Below, piece by piece: positions 41,168 to 52,211 of a stretch of DNA of 64,000 bases (positions are counted from its first letter, which is position 1; every line of letters starts with the position of its first letter). Source of the DNA: Rhizobium sp. (GTDB lineage: Bacteria; Pseudomonadota; Alphaproteobacteria; Rhizobiales; Rhizobiaceae); contig DPXQ01000105.1 of assembly GCA_003527225.1 (NCBI GenBank), forward strand, positions 43,258-107,257, in the 5' to 3' direction. The position numbers were made by a program, and so were the translations under genes. Under the pieces are notes generated by a model, which saw only the letters and a list, made by a program, of their open reading frames with translations, made no database searches and was not told the DNA's origin.

Positions 41168-42060
41168 CGAAACCTTCGGTGAGGATCGTCGAGGTTGGAC
41201 CGCGCGACGGGCTTCAGAACGAGGCTGTACCGGTTTCGCCTGAGGCGAGGATCGTGTTCGTGGAGAAACTTGCTGCCGCGGGTCTGAAGACTATCGAAGT
41301 CGGAAGTTTCGTTTCGCCGAAATGGGTTCCGCAGATGGCCGGGACCGATGTTGTCCTTCGCGGACTTGCCGGTCGGGAAGGCATCCATTTCCCAGTGCTG
41401 GTGCCGAACGAAAAGGGTCTCGCGGCCGCAATGGAAGCCGGCGCCAAGGAGATTGCGATCTTCGCCTCTGCTTCGGAGTCTTTCTCGCAGAAGAACATCA
41501 ATTGTTCGATCGCTGAATCGATCGAGCGCTTTCGTCCGGTGACGGAAAGGGCGCTCGGCGCCGGTATCCGCGTGCGCGGATACATCTCCTGTGTGCTCGG
41601 TTGCCCATACCAGGGCGAGGTGCCGATGGAAGACGTAGTGAAGGTCGCGTCGGCGCTCGAAGTGGCCGGCTGCTATGAACTTTCGCTCGGCGATACGATC
41701 GGCACGGGAACGCCCGGAAAAGCAAAGGAGCTTGTACGCGCTGTCGCCGGCGTAGTGCCGGTCGATCGGATCGCCGCGCATTTCCACGATACTTACGGCC
41801 AGGCCCTCGCCAACCTCTATGCCGCCATGGAAGAGGGCGTGAGCGTGATCGATGCCGCCGCGGGTGGGCTTGGCGGTTGCCCCTACGCCAGGGGTGCGAG
41901 CGGCAACGTCGCCACCGAGGCGGTCGTCTATATGCTCCATGGCATGAGCATCAACACGGGGGTCGACATCACGCGGCTGCTCGATGCGGTGGAGTTCATA
42001 GCCGGCAAAATCGGTCGCGCGCCGCAGTCGAATGTCTATAAGGCGATGCGGGGAGGCTGA
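41164..42060 (+). CDS. mvaB: Hydroxymethylglutaryl-CoA lyase
   Basis: A 298-residue TIM-barrel enzyme (LiuE) that splits HMG-CoA into acetyl-CoA and acetoacetate, the last step of leucine degradation. It begins VRIVEVGPRDGLQNE, has EVGSFVSPKWVPQMA, ISCVLGCPYQGEV, HFHDTYGQALANLYAAMEEG (metal-binding His) and the catalytic Cys loop AAGGLGGCPYARGASGNVATE. It ends the operon; the 230 bases that follow contain nothing I recognise. Confidence 0.96.
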   Translation: MTKPSVRIVEVGPRDGLQNEAVPVSPEARIVFVEKLAAAGLKTIEVGSFVSPKWVPQMAGTDVVLRGLAGREGIHFPVLVPNEKGLAAAMEAGAKEIAIFASASESFSQKNINCSIAESIERFRPVTERALGAGIRVRGYISCVLGCPYQGEVPMEDVVKVASALEVAGCYELSLGDTIGTGTPGKAKELVRAVAGVVPVDRIAAHFHDTYGQALANLYAAMEEGVSVIDAAAGGLGGCPYARGASGNVATEAVVYMLHGMSINTGVDITRLLDAVEFIAGKIGRAPQSNVYKAMRGG

Positions 42061-42290
42061 AGTCTAAATTCCTTCCGCCGTTGGCTGCCCAACCTCAAGG
42101 CGGCATCGTGTCCGAAATCTTCATGCACTTTTCCCGTCAACGCTGCCACTATCCGTGACCTCGATCGATTCCCGAATATATCAGGCAACAACGAAGGCCG
42201 ACTATTCAAATCCGCCTCGTTCGAGCATCGTCGCCCGCTCTGAATATACCGTTCCACTCGCTCGGTCAGGTTCACAAGCGCCTGGAGTTT

Positions 42291-43334
42291 TCAGGATCGC
42301 TTCTGAAGGATGCCATAGACAATGTTCCTGTTGGCGCCGAACCACACACTCGCCTCGACGGCGTCTCGCTCGACGCTTCCATTGATAATGCTCCACATGT
42401 CGGCTTCCGAGCGTAGCAGCAGCGCCCAGTTCATGAATGCTTCCATGTAGCCATCAACGCGGATGTCCTGCGCGAAATTGGCGAACAGAAAGACCCCGTT
42501 GGGCTTCAACATCTGCAAGCATCTTTGTGTGAGTTTCACGGCGACGTTCTCGGGAAGGTAGTCATAAAGACCTGCTGCGTAGATGAAGTCGAACTGGCCG
42601 AATCGATTGGCCTTGGTCAGGATGCCTCGAACGGACCCGTTGACTGCCTCGACACATGTGCCGTTGAAGTCGCGCATAATCGACCCGACGCTAAGAGGAT
42701 CCTGATCTAGGGCGACCCACCGCTTGATCCGCTGTTCTTGCAATGCCCTCGAGCGATTGGCTTCCCGCAGATGTCCGGCGGCAATGGTCAGGATTTCCGT
42801 GTCGGGTCCCCGCTTCTCGGCGATGTCATCCACGTGCCGCGTCAAGAGGTCACGCCGTTCTCGCACCGCGACCGACGACGAAGCCTCCTTCGTATATTCA
42901 TAGAGGGCACGCCCGAGCGGAGAGGCATTCGCGACCGCCTCTGCCACATTCTCGTGATTGTAGATGAAGTCGAGCAAGTGAGCGTCGCCGGAGTAGCCCC
43001 TAGGCTTCTCGAAAGACCACCGAGTGAATGGATCTTGAAGAAAGAACTCCGATACCGGGTGGTTCTGTGCAATGGGTATCATTTCTTGCCAAACACTGGG
43101 GTGAAATTTTCTGCGTGTCTCATGAAGAGAAGCGGCAGCTCTGTCAATTATACTTGCCGGATTAACGTTTTTTTCGAACTGCTGTTGCGCAATTTTCAAT
43201 ATGAGAGCAAGTTCAGCTTCTCCAATTGCGAATTGTTCGCCGAACGCCTCGGTTTGAGGCGAAGCGAATTCATTTGCTATTGCCTGCGGAGTGATAAGAC
43301 TTTCACCATCGAACACGACTTTAAGTTGGTTCAT
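42291..43334 (-). CDS. SAM-dependent methyltransferase-like protein
   Basis: A 347-residue protein. The C-terminal half has a class I methyltransferase fold: ILTIAAGHLREANRS as motif I near residue 190, WVALDQDPLSVGSI as the acidic strand, FDFIYAAGLYDYL and LKPNGVFLFANF. The N-terminal ~150 residues are helical with no clear domain, ending in FEKPRGYSGDAHLLDFIY. This layout recalls the methyltransferases annotated as 3-hydroxypalmitate methyl ester (PhcB-type) synthases, so a signal-lipid role is conceivable but unproven. ATG 43334 has AAAGGACAGG upstream. It is divergent from a GGDEF-EAL gene. Confidence 0.75.
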   Translation of the reverse strand: MNQLKVVFDGESLITPQAIANEFASPQTEAFGEQFAIGEAELALILKIAQQQFEKNVNPASIIDRAAASLHETRRKFHPSVWQEMIPIAQNHPVSEFFLQDPFTRWSFEKPRGYSGDAHLLDFIYNHENVAEAVANASPLGRALYEYTKEASSSVAVRERRDLLTRHVDDIAEKRGPDTEILTIAAGHLREANRSRALQEQRIKRWVALDQDPLSVGSIMRDFNGTCVEAVNGSVRGILTKANRFGQFDFIYAAGLYDYLPENVAVKLTQRCLQMLKPNGVFLFANFAQDIRVDGYMEAFMNWALLLRSEADMWSIINGSVERDAVEASVWFGANRNIVYGILQKRS

Positions 43335-43493
43335 GCAACACCTGTCCTTTAGCAAAGCGTTAACTACATTGGATAGGATGATCCGATTTCCGGGTATTTG
43401 TACAGCAACAGAGAACGCTTTTTATCAATCGCGTCTATAAGCTAATACTCACATTGCGGCATATTCCCTAAAATTTAACGAATATTTCACAAG

Positions 43494-43517
43494 CGTATTT
43501 TACTGTTTTGCAATACG
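43494..43517. promoter_or_regulatory. Inverted repeat in the divergent methyltransferase/GGDEF-EAL gap
   Basis: CGTATT (43494-43499) and AATACG (43512-43517) flank 12 bases in an AT-rich 276-base gap between two divergent genes. This could be an operator or a transcript hairpin. The call rests only on symmetry. Confidence 0.3.
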
Positions 43518-43610
43518 TTGGGTTCTTCATCTTGTCGTCCGATGTTAGGGACGGCAAAGTCTATCGTGAGAAACGCAACACCAGATGTCCGTTGAACGCG
43601 ATGCAAATCG

Positions 43611-45653
43611 ATGGAACAGTGCATGACGCACACACTGGCTGAAGCAGTCGAGATGGATCTACAAAAGCAGCCGGACAGGCCGCTTTCGGCAGAGCTTCGC
43701 AAGCTCTATCGAGAGGAAGGAGACGCCGCTCGAAGGCAGGTTGCAAGGCACGGACTCCAGGTCGCGGTTGCCATCTACCTGTTGTTTTCAATCATCGATA
43801 TGCTGCTGATCCCCGACGTCGCGCTCTATGCGATTGCGGGACGCTTCGCTGTCGCAACGATCACGATTGGTATGCTCGAATGGCAGTATCATAGGAATGT
43901 CCAAACGGACTGGCTCGACAGGACATGCGCCGCAGCAATCATCCTGGGATACATAGCCTGGCTGTATCCGGCGGTCAGGACGGCACATACTGAGAGCCTT
44001 TCCTACTATATGATCTTTGGCGCCATCTTCATGATGGGTGCAAATCTGTTCTTCAGCTTTCAGTTTCGTCTCTCTATCATTACGTCGGGAGCGGTCCTTT
44101 CCGCCTTCTTCCTTTCCCTGTTATTCTTCATTCCGGAAGAAAACTCCTATCCGATTGCCTTCGGAACATTCTATGTCTCGTGTTTCGTATTCACATCGTA
44201 CGTAAACTGGAAGCTCAACAGGGAACGGTACAACGTATTCCTGAATGCCTTTGAGGCCAGAATTCTGCAGAAGGAAGCGTCCGAACGTGGTGACGCGCTG
44301 CTAAGATTGTCGCACACCGATCCTTTGACTGGCTTGGACAATCGCCGGGCACTCGACCAGAGGCTGCGAGACTACTGGAACGACTGGCAGACATTTGGTC
44401 GCAACTTCGCGGCAATCCTTATCGATGTTGACTTCTTCAAAAAGTATAATGACGGCTATGGTCATCAAGAGGGTGACCGTTGCCTGACGCTTGTCGCCAA
44501 TGCACTCAAGGATATCATCAGGCAGCACAACGGCGCGATCGGCCGCTATGGCGGCGAGGAGTTTATTGTCCTGGTCCCCATGGAGAACGAAGATCAGGTG
44601 GCCGATCTTTCGGAGGCCCTTCGTCGCACCGTAGAGAGCTTGGATCTGGTTCACGAACAGCGTCGGGACGGTTTGTCAATCGTGACGGTCAGCGTCGGTG
44701 GGGCATTCACCCGGCGTGTGACTGATTCGAAGCTTGAGAAGATCATTTATCAGGCAGACCGTGCGCTCTATGCGGCGAAAGCAAGCGGTCGAAACTGTGC
44801 ACGGCTGTTTGATCCAGACGATCCCAAGAGCGGCGACGAAAGCGAGAATATCGCGGCTTTGCTCAAGATCGCGATCGGTCACGACCTCGTTTCCCTTGTC
44901 TATCAGCCCATCCAGGACCTCGAAACGGGCAAAATCGAAACCGTCGAAGCCCTGATGCGTCTGAGAATGCTGGATGGCACGCCGATCCCTCCAAGTCTTT
45001 TTGTGCCCATCGCAGAACGGACCGGCGCCATTCTGGAACTTGGACGCTGGGCAATACGATCGGTATGCCGGGATCTGCTGGCGGACAACCATGTCGCTGT
45101 GGTTAGTGTCAATGTCTCTCCCGTTCAGCTGAAAACCCCGGGCTTCGCAACTTCCGTTGCTGCCATTCTGGGTGAGACGCGGGTATCCGGCAGCAGGCTG
45201 GCCTTCGAGATCACCGAAGGGCTTGAGATGGAGATGGATTCGGACATCCTTCGCTGCATCAGCGACCTGAAGATGCTAGGAATCAAAATATGGCTCGACG
45301 ATTTCGGCACGGGCTTTGCGGGCCTTTCGTGGCTTCGCCTGATCGATTTCGACACCGTGAAAATTGACCGCTCGTTTCTTCACGACTGCAGCACGCCAAA
45401 GGGCAAGGCTATGCTCAAAGACATTGTCGGCCTCGTCAGGAATCGCGGGCATAAGATCCTCGTGGAAGGTGTGGAGACCAGGCAGCAGTTCGCGCTCATG
45501 CGGAAATTTGGCATCGATCAAGTTCAAGGATTCCACGTCGGCTGCCCGGCACCGGCGGAAGATTTCCGAGTAAACCTGACTTCCGGCGATGCAAGATTCG
45601 ATCTCGAAGCATGTATCGGATCAACGTCACCGAGCCAGAAGTGGCTTAGTTGA
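43611..45653 (+). CDS. Membrane GGDEF-EAL cyclic-di-GMP enzyme
   Basis: A 680-residue protein. About five to six membrane helices (residues 50-200) form an unclassified sensor. A GGDEF domain follows at roughly 225-400 with active-site RYGGEEF; the upstream RxxD inhibitory site is not in register. An EAL domain at roughly 420-660 keeps EAL (VEALMRL), NVSPVQL, FEITEG, DDFGTGFAGLSWL, KIDRSF and VEGVET. Both synthesis and hydrolysis of c-di-GMP are therefore possible. Start 43611 or the ATG at 43623 are both usable. It is divergent from the methyltransferase gene. Confidence 0.93.
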   Translation: MEQCMTHTLAEAVEMDLQKQPDRPLSAELRKLYREEGDAARRQVARHGLQVAVAIYLLFSIIDMLLIPDVALYAIAGRFAVATITIGMLEWQYHRNVQTDWLDRTCAAAIILGYIAWLYPAVRTAHTESLSYYMIFGAIFMMGANLFFSFQFRLSIITSGAVLSAFFLSLLFFIPEENSYPIAFGTFYVSCFVFTSYVNWKLNRERYNVFLNAFEARILQKEASERGDALLRLSHTDPLTGLDNRRALDQRLRDYWNDWQTFGRNFAAILIDVDFFKKYNDGYGHQEGDRCLTLVANALKDIIRQHNGAIGRYGGEEFIVLVPMENEDQVADLSEALRRTVESLDLVHEQRRDGLSIVTVSVGGAFTRRVTDSKLEKIIYQADRALYAAKASGRNCARLFDPDDPKSGDESENIAALLKIAIGHDLVSLVYQPIQDLETGKIETVEALMRLRMLDGTPIPPSLFVPIAERTGAILELGRWAIRSVCRDLLADNHVAVVSVNVSPVQLKTPGFATSVAAILGETRVSGSRLAFEITEGLEMEMDSDILRCISDLKMLGIKIWLDDFGTGFAGLSWLRLIDFDTVKIDRSFLHDCSTPKGKAMLKDIVGLVRNRGHKILVEGVETRQQFALMRKFGIDQVQGFHVGCPAPAEDFRVNLTSGDARFDLEACIGSTSPSQKWLS

Positions 45654-45803
45654 ACAGAGAGGATTTCCGACTCGCCGCAGTTCCATTGAAGAATGCGAAG
45701 ATCGGACAAGAAATCCGGGCCGCAAATATTGACGGTGGAGCGGGTTCTCAAGCAAGTCGCGCAGGCGAGTTGGAGACCTGAGTAGTCCGTTCGTCGTACG
45801 CCG

Positions 45804-46565
45804 CTATTGCGACGACGTGACGAAATAGACTGCATTGAATTGCAGAGGGGTCGCTCCTGCATACGGATTGGCGTGGAGTGCTAGGATCCACAAACTTACC
45901 GCCGCGGCGACGGAGAATATGGCGAGTGCGCTGCGCCCGGCGAGCGGTCGGTCAGCATGAACGGACGCTATAGCTACGAGCGAGAGGAATGTCAGGAAGA
46001 AGACCAGATACCATTTGTACTCGTTCACCGAGCTGCTTCCGATTGCAAGCCGCATGTTGCGTGCATCCTGAAGTTCGTCGAAGTCCTGTGTCATGCTTGC
46101 GATGAGGGGGGCCGGAACGGTTTCCGTCATCCCGATGATCGCCAGACGTATCGATTGCAAAGCCTGATCGACGTCATCCGCAGGCTGCTTATTTGCGGAG
46201 GTGCCCCATTCCCGCTCCTGGACCGCCACCCTGTAGTTGACGAGACCGTCCATCAGCGCGCCCAGATTCAATGCATCCGGTCCCGCCATCCCCATCAGCC
46301 GCGATATCGAAGAGCGTTCCGCGCTTGCCGTATGCTCGGCTTGGCTGCGGACCGTCCACACATCGGCGGCAGCAAAGCCGAGCGCCAGCGCCCACGCCGT
46401 CGTGACGGTGCCCATGAACGTGGCCACCGGTATGGTGTCCTTCAGCCGCGCCGCGCGGCGGCGAAAGAACGCCAGCACACCGACAGACGCCACGTAGCCG
46501 GCGAACCCGAGGATTGAGAACAGAAGGAGCAGTGCAATGGCCGGCAGTGAGAATATCGTCTGCAA
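45804..46565 (-). CDS. DUF4239-type membrane protein
   Basis: A 253-residue protein with two hydrophobic segments near the N-terminus (residues 5-35 and 45-70), a soluble middle part with several Arg and Glu, and two further hydrophobic segments near 185-235. The layout and the FMGTVTTAWALALGFAAADVW stretch fit the DUF4239 (bestrophin-like) family, whose function is unknown. The start is TTG at 46565 with GGAAAGGAATATCC upstream. It is divergent from the patatin gene. Confidence 0.72.
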   Translation of the reverse strand: MQTIFSLPAIALLLLFSILGFAGYVASVGVLAFFRRRAARLKDTIPVATFMGTVTTAWALALGFAAADVWTVRSQAEHTASAERSSISRLMGMAGPDALNLGALMDGLVNYRVAVQEREWGTSANKQPADDVDQALQSIRLAIIGMTETVPAPLIASMTQDFDELQDARNMRLAIGSSSVNEYKWYLVFFLTFLSLVAIASVHADRPLAGRSALAIFSVAAAVSLWILALHANPYAGATPLQFNAVYFVTSSQ

Positions 46566-46639
46566 GGATATTCCTTTCCTTCGACGAACGAATCAGCCGT
46601 CAAGAATATGCGGCGCCGTTCAGCTAGTATCGATTGATA

Positions 46640-46685
46640 CATCATCAGGAATGAAGGGCTAGCATCATCAAGATCGAAGGGCTAG
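46640..46685 (+). repeat. Two tandem copies of a 23-bp unit
   Basis: Bases 46640-46662 and 46663-46685 are two adjacent copies of a 23-base unit, each starting CATCATCA and ending GAAGGGCTAG, with three differences in the middle. An inverted repeat GTATC-GATT-GATAC (46627-46640) immediately precedes them. They lie in the gap between the divergent DUF4239 and patatin genes. Confidence 0.8.
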
Positions 46686-46792
46686 AGTTGTTGCTATGCT
46701 TCTCAAAGGTAGATGGCGTATTTGCTTCACTGCCTTGCAAAGATATCTCTTTGAGGTGGGTTCGTCCCACTCGTCACGATGCAGGGGGCTGG

Positions 46793-48223
46793 ATGCGGTT
46801 GGTTTTTCGAGCAGCGGCCGCAACTTTATTCGGAATTGCGCTGGTGGGCTGCGTTGCCGGTAATATCGGCCCCATAAACACATTTACCCCGGTTGTGGGA
46901 CAAGCCTCCCCGGAATTTGTCCCCGATCCCGGTGATGACGGTTCGACCATGGTTGGTCTGGCTTTTTCGGGTGGCGGTACTCGCGCTGCAGCCTTTGCCT
47001 ACGGCGTATTGCGCGAACTCGACGAGATTGTTGTCGACGAATATCCCTACAGGCGTACGCTCGTCGATGACATACGGATGATCTCGGGGACTTCCGGCGG
47101 GTCCGTCGCCGCTGCCTACTTTGGCTACAAGGGCAAGGATGATTATCGCGATTTTCGCGAACGTTTCCTGGTGCAGGATGTCGAAGCCAGTATGCGGACC
47201 TCAAAGCTCTCTCCTGTCAATATCGCGCGTCTGCTCAATGGCGGCGTCAACGACAGGAGCAGTTTCGCAAGATGGCTGGATCAAAAGCTTTTCGACGGCG
47301 CGACGTTCGCCAGTTTCAAGGGGCCCGACGCCCCGATCGTCTGGATCAACGCATCGGATGTCTACAACCGGACGCCCTTCCTCTTCACATACGACACCTT
47401 CGCTGCGCTGTGCAGTGACCTCGACAAGGTGAAGCTCTCCGACGCGGTTGCGGCATCGGCGGCCGTGCCGGCCATCTTTACACCCATCTTGCTTGACGCA
47501 GACGCGCCCGATTGCGGCTACCGGCGCCCCGAATGGCTGACGCGCGCCCTTTCTGAAAGCCGCGTCTCGTTGCGGCTCGAGGCTTACGCCCGAGCGCTGG
47601 ATTCCTACCGCAACGCCGATCGGCTGAGATATGTGAAGCTTCTCGACGGAGGCCTTACCGACAATATCGGCATTACGGGCTTTGCGCTGGAGCGAGCATC
47701 CGCCAGGACTCCATATGGCCCGCTTTCCGCAGATGAGGCCGTCAAGCTGAGAACCCTGCTGTTCATCGTCGCCGATGCGGGCCGCAAGGCTGATCCGGCC
47801 TGGGGAGGGACGAAAAGGGGACCCAATCTGAGTGAATTGATTCCGGCTGTGGCCGATACGTCGATTTCGTCTTCCGTGCGCGACGGCTACGACGCCCTGG
47901 ATCTCGCGGTCGAGCAATGGCGTGGCGAACTCATCCGCTATCGCTGTGGCCTCTCTACCGCAGAAGTACTGCGCCACCGGGGCTCATTGAAGGGGTGGAA
48001 TTGCCGTGACGTACGCATCGTCCTCGAGCATCTGTCTTTCCGCGATGCCGATCCATCGCTCGCGGTAGAGCTGAACGGTGTTCCGACAAGACTTACCTTG
48101 CCAGTCGGGCAGGTTGATTTGGTGATACAAGCAGGTCGCGAAGCTGTTCGCAGCAAAACGTCGATCCGTGATGCCGTCACCAGTATTCAGCGTTATGCAG
48201 GCCTCAAGGTCCGGACCTGGTAG
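46793..48223 (+). CDS. Patatin-like phospholipase lipoprotein
   Basis: A 476-residue lipid-anchored hydrolase. Residues 1-20 are a lipoprotein signal ending in LVGC. The patatin domain has the oxyanion Gly-rich stretch GLAFSGGGTRAAAFAYG, the nucleophile in SGTSGGS and the catalytic Asp in LLDGGLTDNIG, so the Ser-Asp dyad is intact. The substrate is unknown; related envelope patatins cleave phospholipids. The start at 46793 follows GCAGGGGGCTGG; the longer frame lacks a signal peptide in the right place. A 10-bp stem hairpin follows the stop. Confidence 0.88.
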   Translation: MRLVFRAAAATLFGIALVGCVAGNIGPINTFTPVVGQASPEFVPDPGDDGSTMVGLAFSGGGTRAAAFAYGVLRELDEIVVDEYPYRRTLVDDIRMISGTSGGSVAAAYFGYKGKDDYRDFRERFLVQDVEASMRTSKLSPVNIARLLNGGVNDRSSFARWLDQKLFDGATFASFKGPDAPIVWINASDVYNRTPFLFTYDTFAALCSDLDKVKLSDAVAASAAVPAIFTPILLDADAPDCGYRRPEWLTRALSESRVSLRLEAYARALDSYRNADRLRYVKLLDGGLTDNIGITGFALERASARTPYGPLSADEAVKLRTLLFIVADAGRKADPAWGGTKRGPNLSELIPAVADTSISSSVRDGYDALDLAVEQWRGELIRYRCGLSTAEVLRHRGSLKGWNCRDVRIVLEHLSFRDADPSLAVELNGVPTRLTLPVGQVDLVIQAGREAVRSKTSIRDAVTSIQRYAGLKVRTW

Positions 48224-48244
48224 AGCGCGCCCTATGGGGTTTCT

Positions 48245-48274
48245 CCGCCAATTGCTCTCCCGTCCAATTGGCGG
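48245..48274 (+). terminator. Hairpin after the patatin gene
   Basis: A perfect 10-bp stem (48245-48254 with 48265-48274) and a 10-base loop lie 22 bases after the patatin stop. No long T run follows. A partial third copy of the arm (CAATTGGCG) occurs at 48292-48300. Confidence 0.5.
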
Positions 48275-48396
48275 ATTTCGCGCTCAAGGCTCAATTGGCG
48301 CACCTTGCACGAACAGCGATGAAGGAAGCTTTCCTCCTGCGCAATCGCGCGTTCCTGGTCCGAAGAGCGGTGGGCAGGCCACTGTGGCGCGCTTGA

Positions 48397-49152
48397 TCAG
48401 ATGGATCCCGCTTCGACCCTATAGCTTCCGGCGGTGCACATTCGCGCATCGTCGGATGCCAGAAACAGGACCATGCGTGCTACATAGACCGGATCGATCA
48501 GGTCCGGCAGGCATTGCTTGCGGCGATGCGCTTCGAGCGCCTCGGGCGTCGCCCAAAGGGTCTTCTGACGTTCGGTCATGATCCAGCCCGGAACGACAGT
48601 ATTCACCCTGATGCGATGCTTGCCCAGATCGCGCGCCATCGTCCGCGTTAGCCCCTCCACTGCTGCCTTGGCCGTGGCATAGGCGGGGAACCCGCCAACC
48701 GCTTCCCACCAACTGTTGGATCCTATGTTGATGATCGATCCACCGCCCTGTTCGATCATGTCGGGCGCGATCGCCTGAATGGCAAAGAACTGGTGCCTCA
48801 GGTTGGTGTTCAACCGATCATCCCAGTATTCCGGTGTTACGTCCTTCCAATCATGCCTATCGTCGCGCGCGGCATTGTTGACTAGGACCGAGGCAGGCCC
48901 GAGCCTGGTCCGAAGGGCCGCGAACGCCGACTTGAGCGCCGGAATATCGCGCAGATCGCAGATCTCGTAGGTCACATTCTGCAGTTCCGCAGCGATAGTC
49001 GCGCTGGCGTTGTCATCCAGATCGATGAAGCCGACACGCGTGCCCTGCGCGGCAAAGGCACGAACAATCTCTGCGCCGATCCCTGAGGCGCCGCCGGTTA
49101 CGAACGCAGTCTTCCCCGCCAGGCTAGGATAGGTTGCAAAACTGTCAGCCAT
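48397..49152 (-). CDS. Short-chain dehydrogenase/reductase
   Basis: A 251-residue classical SDR with the cofactor motif TGGASGIG near residue 19, an acidic residue after the second strand (FIDLDD) that favours [14 protein letters not shown], and the catalytic YATAK near residue 156. The [11 protein letters not shown] stretch before the catalytic Tyr resembles bacterial aldose 1-dehydrogenases, so a sugar substrate is a reasonable guess. It stands alone between the patatin and cupin genes. Confidence 0.85.
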   Translation of the reverse strand: MADSFATYPSLAGKTAFVTGGASGIGAEIVRAFAAQGTRVGFIDLDDNASATIAAELQNVTYEICDLRDIPALKSAFAALRTRLGPASVLVNNAARDDRHDWKDVTPEYWDDRLNTNLRHQFFAIQAIAPDMIEQGGGSIINIGSNSWWEAVGGFPAYATAKAAVEGLTRTMARDLGKHRIRVNTVVPGWIMTERQKTLWATPEALEAHRRKQCLPDLIDPVYVARMVLFLASDDARMCTAGSYRVEAGSI

Positions 49153-49252
49153 CGCTTCTTCCTCTATTGCGTCATCCCCGAGACAGGTGGAAACCTAGAG
49201 ACAGCCGACCGGCGATGCAACGGGGCACAAACTCCGAACGCGGCGACGTCCA

Positions 49253-49648
49253 TCAGGTCCCGTATTGTGCGTCTGTCACATGCTCCATCCACTCGGCAGT
49301 CTTGCCATCAAGTGCTTCCTGGATCGCGACATGCGTCATGGCTGTGGTCGCAGTCGCGCCGTGCCAGTGCTTCTCTCCGGGAGCAAACCACACAACATCG
49401 CCCTCGCGAATTTCCTGTACCGGCTCGCCCCATGTCTGGGCCCAACCGCAGCCGGATGTTACGACGAGCGTCTGGCCGAGCGGATGCGTGTGCCAGGCCG
49501 TGCGCGCGCCCGGTTCGAATGTAACGGTGACCGCCCGAATGCGGGCAGGCGCGGGCGCTTCGATAATAGGGTCCTGCCGTACTGCGCCGATGAAATAACT
49601 GGCCGGTGGTGTCATCGATGGTCGTGATCCGCAGCGCTTGATATCCAT
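49253..49648 (-). CDS. Cupin-domain protein
   Basis: A 131-residue single cupin. Motif 1 is [19 protein letters not shown] with two metal His and a Gln in place of the usual Glu region; motif 2 is [15 protein letters not shown]. It resembles small cupins annotated as carboxymuconolactone decarboxylase-associated or hydroxynitrile-lyase-like proteins. The reaction is unknown. It is transcribed on the same strand as the SDR, 100 bases upstream, and may be co-expressed with it. Confidence 0.82.
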   Translation of the reverse strand: MDIKRCGSRPSMTPPASYFIGAVRQDPIIEAPAPARIRAVTVTFEPGARTAWHTHPLGQTLVVTSGCGWAQTWGEPVQEIREGDVVWFAPGEKHWHGATATTAMTHVAIQEALDGKTAEWMEHVTDAQYGT

Positions 49649-49821
49649 GCAATCCGTCTCCTGTCACCTTGAGTCGAGTGTATTCTAGCGCGCTGACTTG
49701 GAAGCTGCACCAGCGTCCTGCAAGCCGATCAGCGAGCATTCCATCAAGCTCCGCGCAAGCGATCCTTCATACTATGACACCGACAGCCGGGATGCGAGCC
49801 GGTACACGGAGGGACAATGAG

Positions 49822-49983
49822 ATGTCGAATGAAGCCGATCACTTCTATAGCCAGCAAGACACCAAGACGAAGATTCTGCTTGCGGAGCACAAGGGTGACG
49901 AACTGACGGACATCCTGGTCGCGGCCCTCTACGAGGCTTTCCGGATTCTCGACGAAGAAGCCGCCTCCGAAACAGTTCACTAA
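49822..49983 (+). CDS. Small hypothetical protein
   Basis: A 53-residue acidic, helical protein starting MSNEADHFYSQQDTKTK, with no membrane segment and no known domain. A good ribosome site (GGAGGGACAATGAG) precedes ATG 49822, which is the main reason for calling it; the frame extends upstream without a usable start. The function is unknown. Confidence 0.5.
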   Translation: MSNEADHFYSQQDTKTKILLAEHKGDELTDILVAALYEAFRILDEEAASETVH

Positions 49984-50117
49984 TCCGCCCACGTCGATCT
50001 ACCGGTTGACACTGGGGCCTGCGCCCTCCGGCTTCTGCGCTTCTGTGTCCATTGCAGCGAGCCCGCGAGCCTGTCTAGGTGCGAGCTCCCGATAGCAATA
50101 TACCGCGTCTTCGAGGA

Positions 50118-50147
50118 TTGACAGCGCAATACCGACCGTCCTAGCTT
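50118..50147 (+). promoter_or_regulatory. Candidate promoter of the thiC riboswitch transcript
   Basis: TTGACA at 50118-50123 is followed after 18 bases by TAGCTT at 50142-50147, a weak -10. The start would fall near 50154, just before the riboswitch. Confidence 0.4.
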
Positions 50148-50154
50148 TGGTTTA

Positions 50155-52210
<2,056 letters not shown>

Positions 52211-52211
52211 G

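Noticed and set aside
42061..42290. Possible small gene between mvaB and the methyltransferase
   Set aside because: Short frames exist on both strands, but none has a ribosome site or recognisable content.
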